Shown here in pieces: positions 31,138-41,779 of a stretch of DNA of 64,000 bases (positions are counted from its first letter, which is position 1; the number at the start of each line of letters is the position of its first letter). The position numbers were made by a program, and so were the translations under genes. The DNA is from Callipepla californica brunnescens (Eukaryota; Chordata; Aves; Galliformes; Odontophoridae), in NCBI GenBank assembly GCA_023055505.1, contig JALIRH010000122.1:660001-724000 (forward strand), given 5' to 3'. The notes beneath the pieces are model-generated. The model was not told the origin of the DNA. It made no database searches and saw nothing but the letters and a program-made list of their open reading frames with translations.

Positions 31138-32040
31138 TGTCATGATGTAGGGCAAATAACCCCCAAGAATAGCATCCAAAAGAAATGGTGCCAAAGATGG
31201 TATATTTTAGATGGGCTTAAGTAGCTGGTATACAGATAGTTAATGAGGAAAGAGTGGCTCACCTTTGGAGATGGTCGAGGCTTGCGATAACTGCACTAGG
31301 GAGGGATCTCCAACCAGAGATCCTTCCCTGGTGGTGGTCAGCCCTTAAATGGGGTCATGGGAGAGGTGGAGTCAAACTCCACCCCTTCCATGCACACTCA
31401 CTTGTTCCCCTGCAGCTGACTCAGCGCTCGCCTCAGGTGATCAATCAGTGGTTCAGGCTGTGATTCAACAGTTCCCATACACATGGTTTTATGATTTTTG
31501 TTGTATTGTTGATATTCCACATCGTAACATCATGTGGTGTATTGGGAGTTGGAGAGTTAATGCTACAGCTCTGTGGGTCAACGATAGTTCTGGGTATGCC
31601 TGTCTCAGAAGAGAGGGAGAACTCCATTCCGCAGAGGACTTTACGATGCTTTGTATTTTTACGTGTTTTCTGCTCAGAGGAAAAAGATAAAAACTGTCTG
31701 CAGTCACGGGATGCTCTCTTTCCTTTGGGATCGACTCAGGAGTGGGTGCTCACTGCCGTCTCGCCTTCAGCATTAGCGTAAGGCCTTCAGTTTATCGGAC
31801 ACTCTCTCTTGCTCATTTTGTTTGATTCATTAGCCTCAATTCCTATTCTATTGTGTCATTTTACTTTCTGCTATCTTATTTAGTAAACTAGCTTTCCACC
31901 TCGGATCGTTGCCGCTGTTTTGTTTCTAGGCCCATCTCCCTTTTCCCTTTCCCCCTTCCCCTTGTCCGGGGTGTGGGCCCGTGGGCCCCCTGCCTCAGTT
32001 GTCACGGAACCGGGCCGAACCGGCACACAAACCGGTGACA
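31138..32040 (+). mobile_element. Solo LTR inside CR1, 903 bp, 5-bp TSD
   Basis: Starts TGTCATGATG and ends GGTGACA, so the ends are the inverted pair TGTCA/TGACA. It is flanked by a 5-bp direct duplication CCCCT (31133-31137 and 32041-32045). No internal retroviral genes are present, so it is a recombined solo LTR. The LTR split at 21669 is a relative. Small open frames inside are not genes. Confidence 0.85.
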
Positions 32041-33530
32041 CCCCTCCTCACCACAGCCTCCCTTCAGGAAGTGGTAGAGTGCAGCGAGGTCTCCTCTGAG
32101 CCTCCTTTTCTCCAGACTAAACAATCCCAGCTCCCTCAGCCGCTCCTCGTAAGACTTGTGCTCCAGACCCCTCACCAGTTTTGTTGCCCTTCTCTGAACA
32201 CGCTCCAGGGCCTCGATGTCTTTCTTGTAGCGAGGGGCCCAAAACTGAACACAGTACTCGAGGTGCAGCCGCATCAGAGCTGAGTCCAGGGGATGATCAC
32301 CTCCCTGCTCCTGCTGGCTACACTATTTCTAATACGGGCCAGGATGCCATTGGTCTTCAAGCCATTCTGCCCCAAGCCTATAGCATTGCATGGGGTTACC
32401 GTGGCCGAAGTGCAGCACCCAGCACTTGACCTTCTTGAACCTCGTCCCGTTGAGCTCAGCCCAGCTGTTCAGCCTATCCAGATCCCGCTGAAGGGCCTCC
32501 CTACCCTCAGGCACATCGACACATCCTCCCAGCTTGGTGTCATCCGCAAACTTACTGAGGGTACACTCAATCCCCTCGTCCAGGTCATCAAGAAAGATAT
32601 TAAACAAGATGGGCCCCAATACCGACCCTTGGGGGACACCACTCGTAACGGGACCCCAGCTGGACTTAACTCCATTAACCACTACCCACTGGGCACGGCC
32701 CTCTAGCCAATTCTCGTGAACCTGTCCACACCACGGGCTGCCTGTTTCTCCAGGAGAATACCATGGGAGACCGTGTCAAAGGCTTTGCTGAAGTCCAGGT
32801 AGACTACATCAACAGCCTTTCCCTCATCTACCAGTCTGGTCACCCAGTCGTAGAAGGAGAGGAGGCTGGACAAGCACGAGCTGCCCTTTGTGAACCCGTG
32901 CTGGCTGGGTCTGATCCCCTGGTTGCCACGCACGTGCCGTGTCATCTCCCTCAAGATCAACCGCTCCATAACTTTCCCTGATACCGAGGTCAGGCTGACA
33001 GGCCTGTAGTTCCCCGGATCTTCCTTACGGTCTTTCTTGTAGATGGGAGTCACGTTGGCAAGCCTCCAATCTTGTGGGACCTCTCCAGATGACCAGGAAT
33101 GCTGATAGATGGCAGAAAGCGGCTTGGCAATCACCTCTGCCAGCTCCCTCAGCACCCTTGGGTGGATCCCATCTGGTCCCATGGACTTGCGGCAGTTCAG
33201 ATGGAGGAGCAGGTCTCTGACTGTCTCTGCTAGGATCACAGGAGGTGTATGATGCGCTTCGTCCCAGACTTCCAGGTCAGGGCGAAAAGTATCCTGAGGT
33301 TAACTGATCTGTCTATTAAAGACAGACGTGAAGAAGGCATTGAGAACCTCAGCCTTTTCCTTATCCTCCGTGGTTACATTCCCTGCCGCATCAAGTAAAG
33401 GAGAGAAATGCTCCTTAGTTCTTTTACTGTTAATATATTTGTAAAAGGATTTTTTGCTCTCCTTTACTGCAGTAGCCAGTCTAAGTTGGAGCTGGGCTTT
33501 TGCATTTCTAACTTCCTGCCTGTATTGGAG
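32041..33530 (-). mobile_element. CR1 retroposon, ORF2 reverse transcriptase part
   Basis: On the minus strand, pieces of CR1 ORF2 read from the truncated 5' end near 33530 leftward: [64 protein letters not shown] and the active-site FADDTKL, then the C-terminal [15 protein letters not shown]. The enzyme would prime reverse transcription at a chromosomal nick. Frames change between the pieces, so it is inactive and 5'-truncated as usual. Confidence 0.92.
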
Positions 33531-33715
33531 GGGAGCAGAGGCTTGCTTTAAATGTGGAGTAAGGAAGGAAAGGATGGAGAAGGATCTTGTGAACTGAGGT
33601 TGGGAAGTGGGTATTTAGTCATTGGAAACCCATTTTGAACTTTTACTACCTGAACGTTGTACATTTTTGGTGAGTCTTCCTTAACTTTCTGTTTGACTTC
33701 TTGTTTTTCAATCAG

Positions 33716-33850
33716 GTGCATCCGTTCTGTGGAGCATTAGGATACGTGGTTGGGGCGCAGACAGATCGGACTGTACAGGAGCATCTGATAGAAAAACACA
33801 TGCTGCTCCCTAATCCAGTATGGGACTGCAGAATTCAGCAGGCAACAAAA
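33716..33850 (+). pseudogene. XPO1-like exon F, open
   Basis: After TTTTTCAATCAG it reads VHPFCGALGYVVGAQTDRTV and QEHLIEKHMLLPNPVWDCRI to QQATK, then GTCAGA. No disruption. Confidence 0.88.
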
Positions 33851-33913
33851 GTCAGACCGTACATTTTGTGTATTCAACTAAAGTAAAACTGCTGAATGTT
33901 TGTTGTTATTACA

Positions 33914-33941
33914 TTTTTTTTTTTTTTTTTTTTTTTTTTTT
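33914..33941 (+). repeat. Poly-T run (28 bases)
   Basis: T28 in the intron after exon F. Confidence 0.9.
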
Positions 33942-34181
33942 GCCTGTGGAATGAAGTGAACTTGGCTGTGCTGAACTTTTATAAAGCAATGGTTGATCTG
34001 GCAGTAGAAGTGTTGAAGGAGACCTAAACAATTGAGACTGGTTTAAATCCAGTTGAAGAACTTGACAGAACATGCTTTTACACAGCGTGTAAGATAAACA
34101 CGTGAAAGTGACCGTTTTTGTATTAGAAGATAAATGGCGTTTTCATTGACTGAATGGAGTTAGCTCAGTTCTTTTCCACAG

Positions 34182-34365
34182 AATGTTGATGTTCTGAAGG
34201 ATCCTGAAGCCGTTACGCAGCTTGGTAGCATTCTGAAAAGCAGCGTAAGGGCACGGAAAGCAGCTGGCTGCCCCTTTGTGATTCAGCTGGGAAGAATTTA
34301 TGTAGATATGCTGAATGTGTCCAAGTGCCCAAGTGAAAACATCTCTGCAGCTCTTGAGGCTGACG
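34182..34365 (+). pseudogene. XPO1-like exon G, open
   Basis: After TTTTCCACAG it reads NVDVLKDPEAVTQLGSILKS and later GCPFVIQLGRIYVDMLNVSK up to ALEAD, then a GTAAGA donor in phase 1. Intact. Confidence 0.88.
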
Positions 34366-35763
34366 GTAAGAAATTCCACGTCCTTCCTAACAGCGGGATG
34401 GGCAGTGCACGTAATCAGGTTGTGAATTTGCTGGGCTTATCTCACTGTGTGTCTGTTGGTGGTGGTGGTTTTTGTTGTTTCTTTGTGTGTGCGTTTGGGC
34501 AAGAGAATGCCTGAAAATGTGCTTGCTTAGGTTCTTGTTTTTGTTAGCCAGATGTTTTGTTCAAAGAAACTCTGATTCCGGAAGGAGGAAAGCTCTTCAA
34601 GTGTGAGTTTAGGAAGGGTACCGGAGACTGGTGACTAATAGCAGTCTTGTGGAGACACAGTTGTAAGTTCTGACTTAATCGTTCTAGATAAGAAAAGACC
34701 CTAGGACGTTGGCAGAGTTTTGGTTTGGTGATATTCTACTACTGAAAAAGCTTCATTGCAGAAGTGTAACTGCAGTGAAGGCGCCTCAGATTTGTCATCA
34801 ACTAGACTGGTAATCACTGAGGAGGAATTAGGAGCTACCCGAGTTACCTAACCACTGTTACCTGGAAAAAATTGGGTCTATGATATCGAAGTAGAATGTG
34901 CTGCTGTAGCATCCCTTGAGGAATGAAGTGACTCGGTTATTGGAGCAGTGTTATGACAGACTTTCTTACCCATGCAATCAATACACCTTGACGTAGCTTC
35001 TCAGAACTTAATGCATTCTTTTGATTCTGCAGCTCTAATTGCCAGAAGGTGCTTAAAACAAAAATAAAACACAACGAGAGAAATAGGAAGCAGTTGCTAG
35101 GACTTGTAGTGGTGACATTTTACTCGAGCAACAGCCATTGAGATGGCACTTGGCTCAGAGTGTGTTCTCACAGCTGTTATCTCTGATGCCAGCAGGAGCA
35201 GTTCTGCCTTTGTTTCCCTGGCTGCAGTCTGGTGAGGTTTTCCTTGGATGTACTGTTATGATTGTGTGGCTGTGCACTCAGTTAGGGCAAGTTCTACTGA
35301 CGAGACTTACATGGACTTGGACGTGAGAAAATGAAGTAAGAATTGGGCTCCTTGTAGTAAAGACAAGTTGGAACAGTTATGTTTGTGACAAAATCAGGAG
35401 CGTGCTTTAGAACACTGTATAGGTTGGTTCTTGTCATCACACAGCGAGAACCAGAGGTAAGCATGATCCTGAGAGCTGAAGGAACATTCCCTTCCTTGAA
35501 AAAGAAGCTGCAGCATTGTTTCTGAGTTGTGCTGGCAGAGTGTGCTGTCAGCAGTAGCACTGGAATACTAAATTGCAACTTGGATCCATGGAGCTGAAGT
35601 AATGGGAAAATGGTTTTAATCTGCATAATATGAATGAGAGATCTTCCTTCTTGGTCATTTGGGTATCAAAATGAAACATTCTCAATCTTCTGGAACGAGT
35701 TGAAGGGAATCTGTTTGTTGACGCATCTTAACCCAGATTCAGTGCAGCTTTGCTACCTTTCAG

Positions 35764-35870
35764 GCGAAGTGGAAACCAAGCAGCCCTTGGTTAGAAGGAT
35801 GAGGACTGTAAAAAGGGAAAGTTTAGAACTGATTTCTGGCTGGGTGAGCAGGTCCAACGATCCTCAGATG
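35764..35870 (+). pseudogene. XPO1-like exon H, open
   Basis: Reads GEVETKQPLVRRMRTVKRES then LELISGWVSRSNDPQM, with a CTTTCAG acceptor and GTAAGT donor. Intact. Confidence 0.88.
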
Positions 35871-36256
35871 GTAAGTAAATATGGCATACAAACAGTTGAT
35901 ACGACACATTCAGGAGGAACTCTGCTCTTCTGCTGCAGTGCAGTTAACACCGTTCTGTTCACAGGAACTGGCTTCAGAACTGCAGTATCTGCAGGAAGGA
36001 TGATAGGCTGTGATCATACAGGGGTAGGCCTGAGCTGTGTTTTGAGTGCTTCAGGTAGTGTCAGCTGAGAGCAGTCCTAAGGGGAAGCAGGAAGGTGTAA
36101 GAGAGCCCTCAGGCAAGCACTGCTGGATGAACACAGTGTGTGGGAAGCATGTGGACGTGTAAGTTCATTTTTAGCTTCTTTCCGAACTGCTGTGTAATTG
36201 CGTGAGGCTTTGTTGGGTAACTGCACTGCTCTAACCATGTCTTGCTCTTGATTTAG

Positions 36257-36451
36257 GTTGCTGAAAACTTTGTTCCTCCCTTGTTGGGTGCCACTCTCAC
36301 TGACTACCAGAGAAATGTTCCAGCTGCTAGGGAGCCTGCAGTACTGGGTGCTGTGGCTGTCGCTGTAAAGAAGCTGGGTGGGCACATCGCTGCTGAAATA
36401 CCTCAGATCTTTGATGCTGTTTTTGAGTGCACGTTAAATATGATCAAGAAG
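36257..36451 (+). pseudogene. XPO1-like exon I, open, last recognisable exon
   Basis: Reads VAENFVPPLLGATLTDYQRN and later GGHIAAEIPQIFDAVFECTL to NMIKK, then GTATTT. Intact. The next exon (expected to start with a DFEEYPEHR-type sequence) is not found before the telomere-like repeats. Confidence 0.88.
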
Positions 36452-37128
36452 GTATTTCTATGTAAATTTTGGATAATGGAAAAAAAGAAAAGGGATTTTA
36501 TATTCAGGATATTGCAAGAAAGGGGGCAGGGCGTGTTATGCTATGTAGTTTACATAGCATTATTCTGTTGTATGGAAATGAAGGTGAGGTTCATGAGCTG
36601 TGGCTGTCTGGGTGAATGTCTTAATCTCACTGACTTAATTTCTTGATCCAGTTCTGGAATTAAATTCGGAGTTGTTTTTCTGTTCCAGGACCTTGGGATG
36701 TCGTGGTCCTGGAAGCTGAAGTATACTTCAAGTATATTCGTACGTACTTTGAGTAGAAGTATTGATTAGTTCTTGAAGTATTTCTTTCCTGATTTCCATA
36801 GCTGCTAGAGTTTCTGTGTTACGGTTTACAACAGGTACTTGCATAATAGATGGGTGCCGTTTTGCAGCAGTGTGAATCAGAAAGTGTATCCCTGTAGTGG
36901 CCGGGTGCTTAACTGTTGAGGCCGTCTGTCCTGTGCCTGTGGAGCAAGTGGTAATTAATGTTGTGCACTGACAAAATGTGGTTCACCCTGCTGACACTGT
37001 GTAAGTCCAGCAAATGGTCTTCTCAATCTGTGGTGGTGAAAGTATGGGGAAAAATTTTGCTGGGAATCTGGGAACTGCGTGCTTTGTTTTGTTTTTAGAT
37101 TTCTTTAAACCTGAGATCTGAATGATAA
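36452..37128. other. Intron-like unique sequence after the last XPO1-like exon
   Basis: AT-rich unique DNA; I see no further exon or element in it. Confidence 0.5.
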
Positions 37129-37190
37129 TCCAGATTTTCTCTCCCAAATTTTCACCGTGAAAAGGCTGTATGGATTCAGGCCTTTTTTGC
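37129..37190 (-). repeat. Inverted-repeat arm, right, at junction with TTAGGG array
   Basis: Reverse complement of 29149-29212 with few mismatches. The telomere-like repeat starts directly after it. Confidence 0.8.
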
Positions 37191-38450
37191 AACTGGTTAG
37201 GGTTAGGGTTTAGGTCAGGGTCAGGGTCAGGTTCAGGGTCAGGGTTAGGGTTAGGGTTAGGGTTAGGGTTAGGTTTTGGTGTAGATTTCGGTTTAGGGAT
37301 AATGTGAGTCTTAGCGTCAGGGACAGAAGTAGGTGAACTGTTCATGTTAGGAGTAGCATTAGGGTTAAGTTTAGGGTTAGATTTAGGATTCGATTTGTAT
37401 GTAGGGTTAGGGGTAGGGTTAGTTTGAGTGTCAGGGTGAGGTAAGGGGTAGGCCTCGGGTTTGGCTTTGTGTTAAGTAAAGGTTTAGGAATAGTTGTAGG
37501 GTTAGTGTTTGGATTAGGATTTGGTTTAATATTAGGAACATGTTTTGGGGTAGATTTAGGTGAGGGTTGTGGTGATCTGATGCTTTTGGTTAGGTTTAGG
37601 GTTGGGCTTAAACTTGGGTTTTGTGGTAGGGTCTGAGTTTGGGTTAGGGTTAGGGTAGAGTTAGAATTAGGATTTGGGAAATGCTTAGAGTTCTGTTTAG
37701 GGTAAGGATTGGTGTTAGATGTAGGGTTTGAGTTAGGGTTAGGATTATGGTTAGGGCTAGGGTTCTGTTAGGTTTTGGGTTAGGGTTACGGGTAAGTTTA
37801 TTTTGGTTCTAGGGTAAGGTTATGTTTAGGGTTAGGGTTACGATTAGGGTAAGATTTAGTTTTACAGTGTTAGGGTAAGTTTAGGTTATGGAATAGGGTT
37901 AGGTGTAAGGTTGGGTTTAGTAATAGGGTTAGGTTTAGATTCTGGGTTAGGGTTAGAGATAGGGAAAGGGTTTGGGATTGTTTTAGGTTTCGGATTAGAT
38001 TTAGGATTAGGGTTAGGGAAAAAGTTTTTCTCAGTTTTATGATTGTGTTTAGAGCTAGGATTAGGTTGGGTGTTCACGTTAGCATTCAGGGAAGTTTTAA
38101 GTTTAGGTTTAGGTTTAGGATGCGATCTGTGTTTAGGGTTAGGGTTAGGGTCAGTTTGAGTGTAAGGGTCCCATTAGGCTTAGGCCTTTGGTTAGGGTTA
38201 AGGTTAGGAATAGGATTAGGTTTCAGGTTAGTGTTAGGGTTAGGCCTGGGATTGGTGTTAGGGCTAGGTTAAGGTAAGTATTGTGGTTAGGGTTAGGTAT
38301 AGGGAAAGGGTTTTGGGGATAGGGATAGTGTATAGGTAAGGGTTAGAATGAGATTTAGGATTAGGCTTAGGGATAGGGTTTGGTTTGGTTCTAAGGTTAG
38401 ATACAGCATTAGAACTAGGTTGAGTGTCAGTGTTAGGATTAGGGTTTGGG
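37191..38450 (+). repeat. Degenerate TTAGGG array, block 1
   Basis: Starts with near-perfect TTAGGG tandem units (about 37196-37275) and decays into variants TTTAGG, TCAGGG, TTAGGA and GTTAGGTTT. The G-rich strand is plus throughout. The block is cut at 38450 by an LTR element. Confidence 0.92.
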
Positions 38451-39140
38451 TGTGAAAGACAGAAACTGTTTTTCCCTTCTTTTGTCTCAAAGCTTGCTTC
38501 GTAAGGCCTTTTCTGCTGACAAGACTCTGACTGATAACTGCCGGTTACCCAGATGGGTGTTATGGTGCCTCATTGTCTCTGCTTATGGTTGTAAAGATAA
38601 GCAGAAATAGGTGCAAATAGTCTTTTCCGGGGGGTACGGCTTGGAGAAGCTGACCACCACAGAAAGACAATGCTCCTGCATGGCAAGGAAGGCAACATCC
38701 TCTGGCAGCTTATCTGTTGGGCCAGACATGTCACACAAAGAGGAAAAAATACCTGAGAAAGGGGGATAAAAAGACCTTCACCGAACCAAGGATTTTGGAG
38801 AAGAACTCCCAGAGAGAAAATCTTTGAGGAGAACTCCCGAAGACGGACCCTGAGGCCTGCTTGCTGCCATCTCCCATCCCCCGCGGTGACCAGACGAGTT
38901 CCTGTGACTATGAACCTCGTTGGACCCACGGTGGTGATTATATCTCTCTTGCTTTCTATCAAGACTCCTTGCTTTTTATCCCTTTCCTATCGCTCACCTT
39001 CCCTTCCCCATATCCCTAAGCAACTAGTAATTGTAATAAACTGGTTGGGCTAACATTTGACCCGTTGTGTCTTAATCTCGCCATCGGGTATACACATAAT
39101 CAAAGAACCTCGTCTCCCTCCTTTATATTGGAGCGTGACA
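38451..39140 (+). repeat. 5' LTR of the single-ORF element
   Basis: 690 bp. Contains a GGATAAAAAG TATA-like box near 38764 and AATAAA at about 39036. It matches 43102-43791. Confidence 0.9.
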
Positions 39141-39147
39141 TTTTTAA

Positions 39148-39165
39148 TGGCGTAGTCGGCAGGAT
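39148..39165 (+). other. Putative primer binding site, copy 1
   Basis: TGGCGTAGTCGGCAGGAT lies 7 bases after the LTR. The TGG start fits a tRNA 3' CCA end. I do not assign the tRNA. Confidence 0.5.
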
Positions 39166-39219
39166 AATCTCCATGACTCGCCTTCCTCCCTCTTTTATAT
39201 TGAAAACCGTCATTTTTAA

Positions 39220-39237
39220 TGGCGTAGTCGGCAGGAT
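39220..39237 (+). other. Putative primer binding site, copy 2
   Basis: The same 18-mer, TGGCGTAGTCGGCAGGAT, recurs 72 bp downstream. It comes with a degenerate copy of the LTR end (TTTTATATTGAAAACCGTCA) in front of it. Confidence 0.6.
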
Positions 39238-39277
39238 ACCCGACAGTGAGAGTGTTGCCCTTCCAGGTAACGTTGAT

Positions 39278-39700
39278 GTGCGTACCTTCTGGAGTTGTCT
39301 GGAGTGATATTTATTTTTGATAATTTATATGTGAGTGCCTCTCCAGAAAGATCACTCCGCGTATTGAACCTCAACTTTGTGAAATTTGAATCTCTTTCCT
39401 TGTGTGTACCTCCTGGAGTTGTGAGGAGTGATAACTGTGATAATTTGGTCATTTAAGCATGTGTACCTCTCCAGGAAGAATCACTCCGTATATTGCACCT
39501 TAGCTGTGTTTGTGGGAACTTTAAGTAAAGTTGATCCTTTTCCTGTGTGCACCTCCTGGAGTTGCAAGGAGTGATAATTTGGTAATTCTAACGCGAGCAC
39601 CTCTCCAGGAAGATCACTCCGCATACTGAAACTTAACTGTGTTTTTGGAACTGTTTATGTGTGTGCCTCTCGGGAACCTATTAAGTGATTTTGGGACCCG
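39278..39700 (+). repeat. Leader tandem repeats (~125-143 bp) with CTGGAG/CTCCAGG stems
   Basis: Three units begin GTGCGTACCTTCTGGAG (39278), GTGTGTACCTCCTGGAG (39402) and GTGTGCACCTCCTGGAG (39545); a partial fourth starts near 39660. Each contains ...GGAGTGATA... and ...CTCTCCAGGAAGATCACTCC, which can pair with each other, so each unit could fold as a hairpin in the RNA leader. Confidence 0.7.
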
Positions 39701-39961
39701 TGAAGATTATTGTGCATTTTCGAAACGTAAGGGTACCTCCTAGCTTAGTCGTGAGGTTTGAAGTTTTTTTTTCTCTGTGTGGCTTCACAGAGAAGTGAGA
39801 AGTGATTTACCTATTAGCATTTCCTTTCATCTTCTCTGACTATTGCATGCTCCCCTCAGTAAACAGAGGAGCGATCTGAGCATTTGCATTTGTTTGGCTC
39901 GAACTTTTTGGATACTTTACCCTCTCTCTTTCTCCGTGTAGATTTTTCTGCATATTGAGAA

Positions 39962-41779
39962 ATGAGCGACAGTGTAGTCACAATGAAAGGTGAAGATGTG
40001 TTATTTGAACTTTTAGAAAAGCACGGTGCCAGACCCTCGTTAACAGGGGTGGACTGGGCACGGCAAAACTGGCATAACCTGCAGAGTGTTTCAGACCGCA
40101 TTAGTGTTCTGCAAAAAAATGCTCGTACCCGAGCTGGAAAAGGAAAGGCATTTATTTGTGCTGTACTGGGTTCGGCTCTGGTTGCAGCCATTGAATTCCG
40201 TGACCAGCAGCTTAAAGCAGAGAACCAAACTATAGAGTCACTGCAGGAGTTGGTTAAAACTCTACAGAAACAGACAGAGGAACTCAAAAGGCAATTAGAA
40301 AATGAGAAACATAATTCAGCCCTCTTACTAGAGGCTCTAAAGGGTAACTGTAAGGATACCAGTGACACTGTTACCCATAGTTTGCCTCAAGAAAAAATCT
40401 ATCCTCTAGAAGGACTGGAAGGAATAAAGGCAAGGCTAGACAAATTAGAGGCCTCTCCAGCTCCTATACGTCCTTTGATAAAAACTGAATATACTTTTGA
40501 TAACGGTGAGGATCTAGACCCTCAAATGAATGTTAAGGAAATTCCCTTTTCAGCCACTGAACTAGCAAAACTGAAAAGATATTTTAGCCGTTCTCCAAAA
40601 GAATCAGAAACTGAGTTTGTATGGAGAGTTAGTCTCAGTGGTGGAGACCAAATACTGTTAACTGAAAAGGAAGCTGAAGGTTATTGGGGACCAGGAGTAT
40701 TTTTAACTACTGGTAACAATCGTGCTCCTTGGTCCCTCACACAGAGAGCTGCCTATTGGGCAGGTGGTCTTAACCCTCTAGAAAGGGGAGACCCCCTTGC
40801 TATTACTGGGACAGTTGATCAATTAGTAGAAAGTGTTCAAAAGGCTGCTTGTCTGCAAATGATGTATGATAGAAAGCTGCAGACACATCATGAATCACCT
40901 ATGATGATTCCTGTTGATCCTGAGAGGATGACTCCTTTAATTAGGGGGCTTCCTGAATCACTAAAATCTATAGGCATACAACTGCAAGGAAAAATACAGG
41001 CTATGCCTCAGGGAGAAAGAATTCAGGCAGCGTTAGTAGGAGCTGCAACCCCTAACCACTTGCAGTCAGGGTACAAAGCATGGACGTGGGGGGAGGTTGC
41101 CCAAGAATTAATTAACTATGGGAGAAAATATGGACCGGTGATTTCTCCCTCCAGTAAAATTGAGACAAAGGGAGTAAGGCGTGCAGTGGCCAATTTGACC
41201 CCTCCCCTATCTAACCGGGAGAAAAACGGATCTAAAAGGGTCTCATTTTCAGTGAAACCAAGTGGGAGAAATATAAATCATAAACGTACTAGTTTTTGGA
41301 TGCTGGGCCAACAGAAGGGTATTCCACGAGAATTAATGGATGGATTATCTACTGACAAATTAGAGGAGTTAGTTAATGGATGGCCAAAACAAAAGCCTGA
41401 AAGAAGTGACACTCCACCTCCGATTGTCCCCAACTTTGGAATCAGCACAGGCACTAGGACTGCAGGAAAACTGATTCCCTCGCCCCTCTCAAGTGAGTGG
41501 GGGGGAGGAGGGTGGATGTACATTAGAAAACTTACAACAAAAGGAAACGACCTGTTAAATACGCTTAGAAGGCTAAGCATGCCTCAGAAAAAGAATACCA
41601 AAGTACCACTCACTGGATTATTCCCTCATTTTAACCATATTAACAAGCCCCAAAAGGGCAAGCCGATGTCTCGTTTTGTCTTACAGAAGACCCCCGTTGG
41701 ACCTCGACTGAATACAGCTGACTTTAATCATTTGTGTTTTGGGACAAATGTTAAAGAATTGATCATACTAGAACGCTGA
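39962..41779 (+). CDS. Intact gag-like protein of the single-ORF LTR element, 605 aa
   Basis: ATG at 39962 opens 605 codons without a stop, the longest supportable ORF in the window. The start sits after a long leader with tandem repeats. The N-terminal ~70 residues form a small acidic/basic domain (SDSVVTMKGEDVLFELLEK). Residues ~78-130 are a strong coiled coil (LQELVKTLQKQTEELKRQLE). A Pro/acidic linker follows to ~185. Then comes a mostly helical capsid-like part to ~400, with Trp-rich segments (SLTQRAAYWAGGLNPLERGD). The C-terminal 200 residues are basic and Pro-rich, with no CCHC zinc knuckle and no protease motif. The lack of zinc knuckle and the 5-bp duplication suit an ERV-L-like or ENS-1/ERNI-like gag. 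Codon usage is AT-rich and retroviral, unlike the GC-rich SGF29 exons. A cellular role of the ERNI kind is possible but not shown by sequence. Confidence 0.8.
   Translation: MSDSVVTMKGEDVLFELLEKHGARPSLTGVDWARQNWHNLQSVSDRISVLQKNARTRAGKGKAFICAVLGSALVAAIEFRDQQLKAENQTIESLQELVKTLQKQTEELKRQLENEKHNSALLLEALKGNCKDTSDTVTHSLPQEKIYPLEGLEGIKARLDKLEASPAPIRPLIKTEYTFDNGEDLDPQMNVKEIPFSATELAKLKRYFSRSPKESETEFVWRVSLSGGDQILLTEKEAEGYWGPGVFLTTGNNRAPWSLTQRAAYWAGGLNPLERGDPLAITGTVDQLVESVQKAACLQMMYDRKLQTHHESPMMIPVDPERMTPLIRGLPESLKSIGIQLQGKIQAMPQGERIQAALVGAATPNHLQSGYKAWTWGEVAQELINYGRKYGPVISPSSKIETKGVRRAVANLTPPLSNREKNGSKRVSFSVKPSGRNINHKRTSFWMLGQQKGIPRELMDGLSTDKLEELVNGWPKQKPERSDTPPPIVPNFGISTGTRTAGKLIPSPLSSEWGGGGWMYIRKLTTKGNDLLNTLRRLSMPQKKNTKVPLTGLFPHFNHINKPQKGKPMSRFVLQKTPVGPRLNTADFNHLCFGTNVKELIILER

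Larger units (their letters stand above)
26663..36451 (+). pseudogene. XPO1 (exportin-1/CRM1) partial unprocessed pseudogene
   Basis: XPO1 carries leucine-rich NES cargo out of the nucleus together with Ran-GTP and is built of HEAT repeats. Nine consecutive exons of an XPO1-like gene are present with introns and mostly good splice sites, covering roughly residues 355 to 755 of ~1071. The N-terminal exons (Ran-binding part) and the last exons are not found. The first five exons carry single-base indels, a 14-bp duplication and nonsense codons. The last four are open and well conserved. The copy arose by DNA duplication, not retroposition. A CR1 and a solo LTR sit in the intron 30238-33715. Loss of both ends and the nonsense codons make function unlikely. 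Confidence 0.88.

Noticed and set aside
26663..36451. XPO1 copy as a processed (retro) pseudogene
   Set aside because: Introns with splice sites separate all nine exons, so it came from DNA duplication.
37191..38450. True chromosome end (telomere)
   Set aside because: The array is degenerate, internal and followed by ERVs and satellite; only short parts are perfect TTAGGG.
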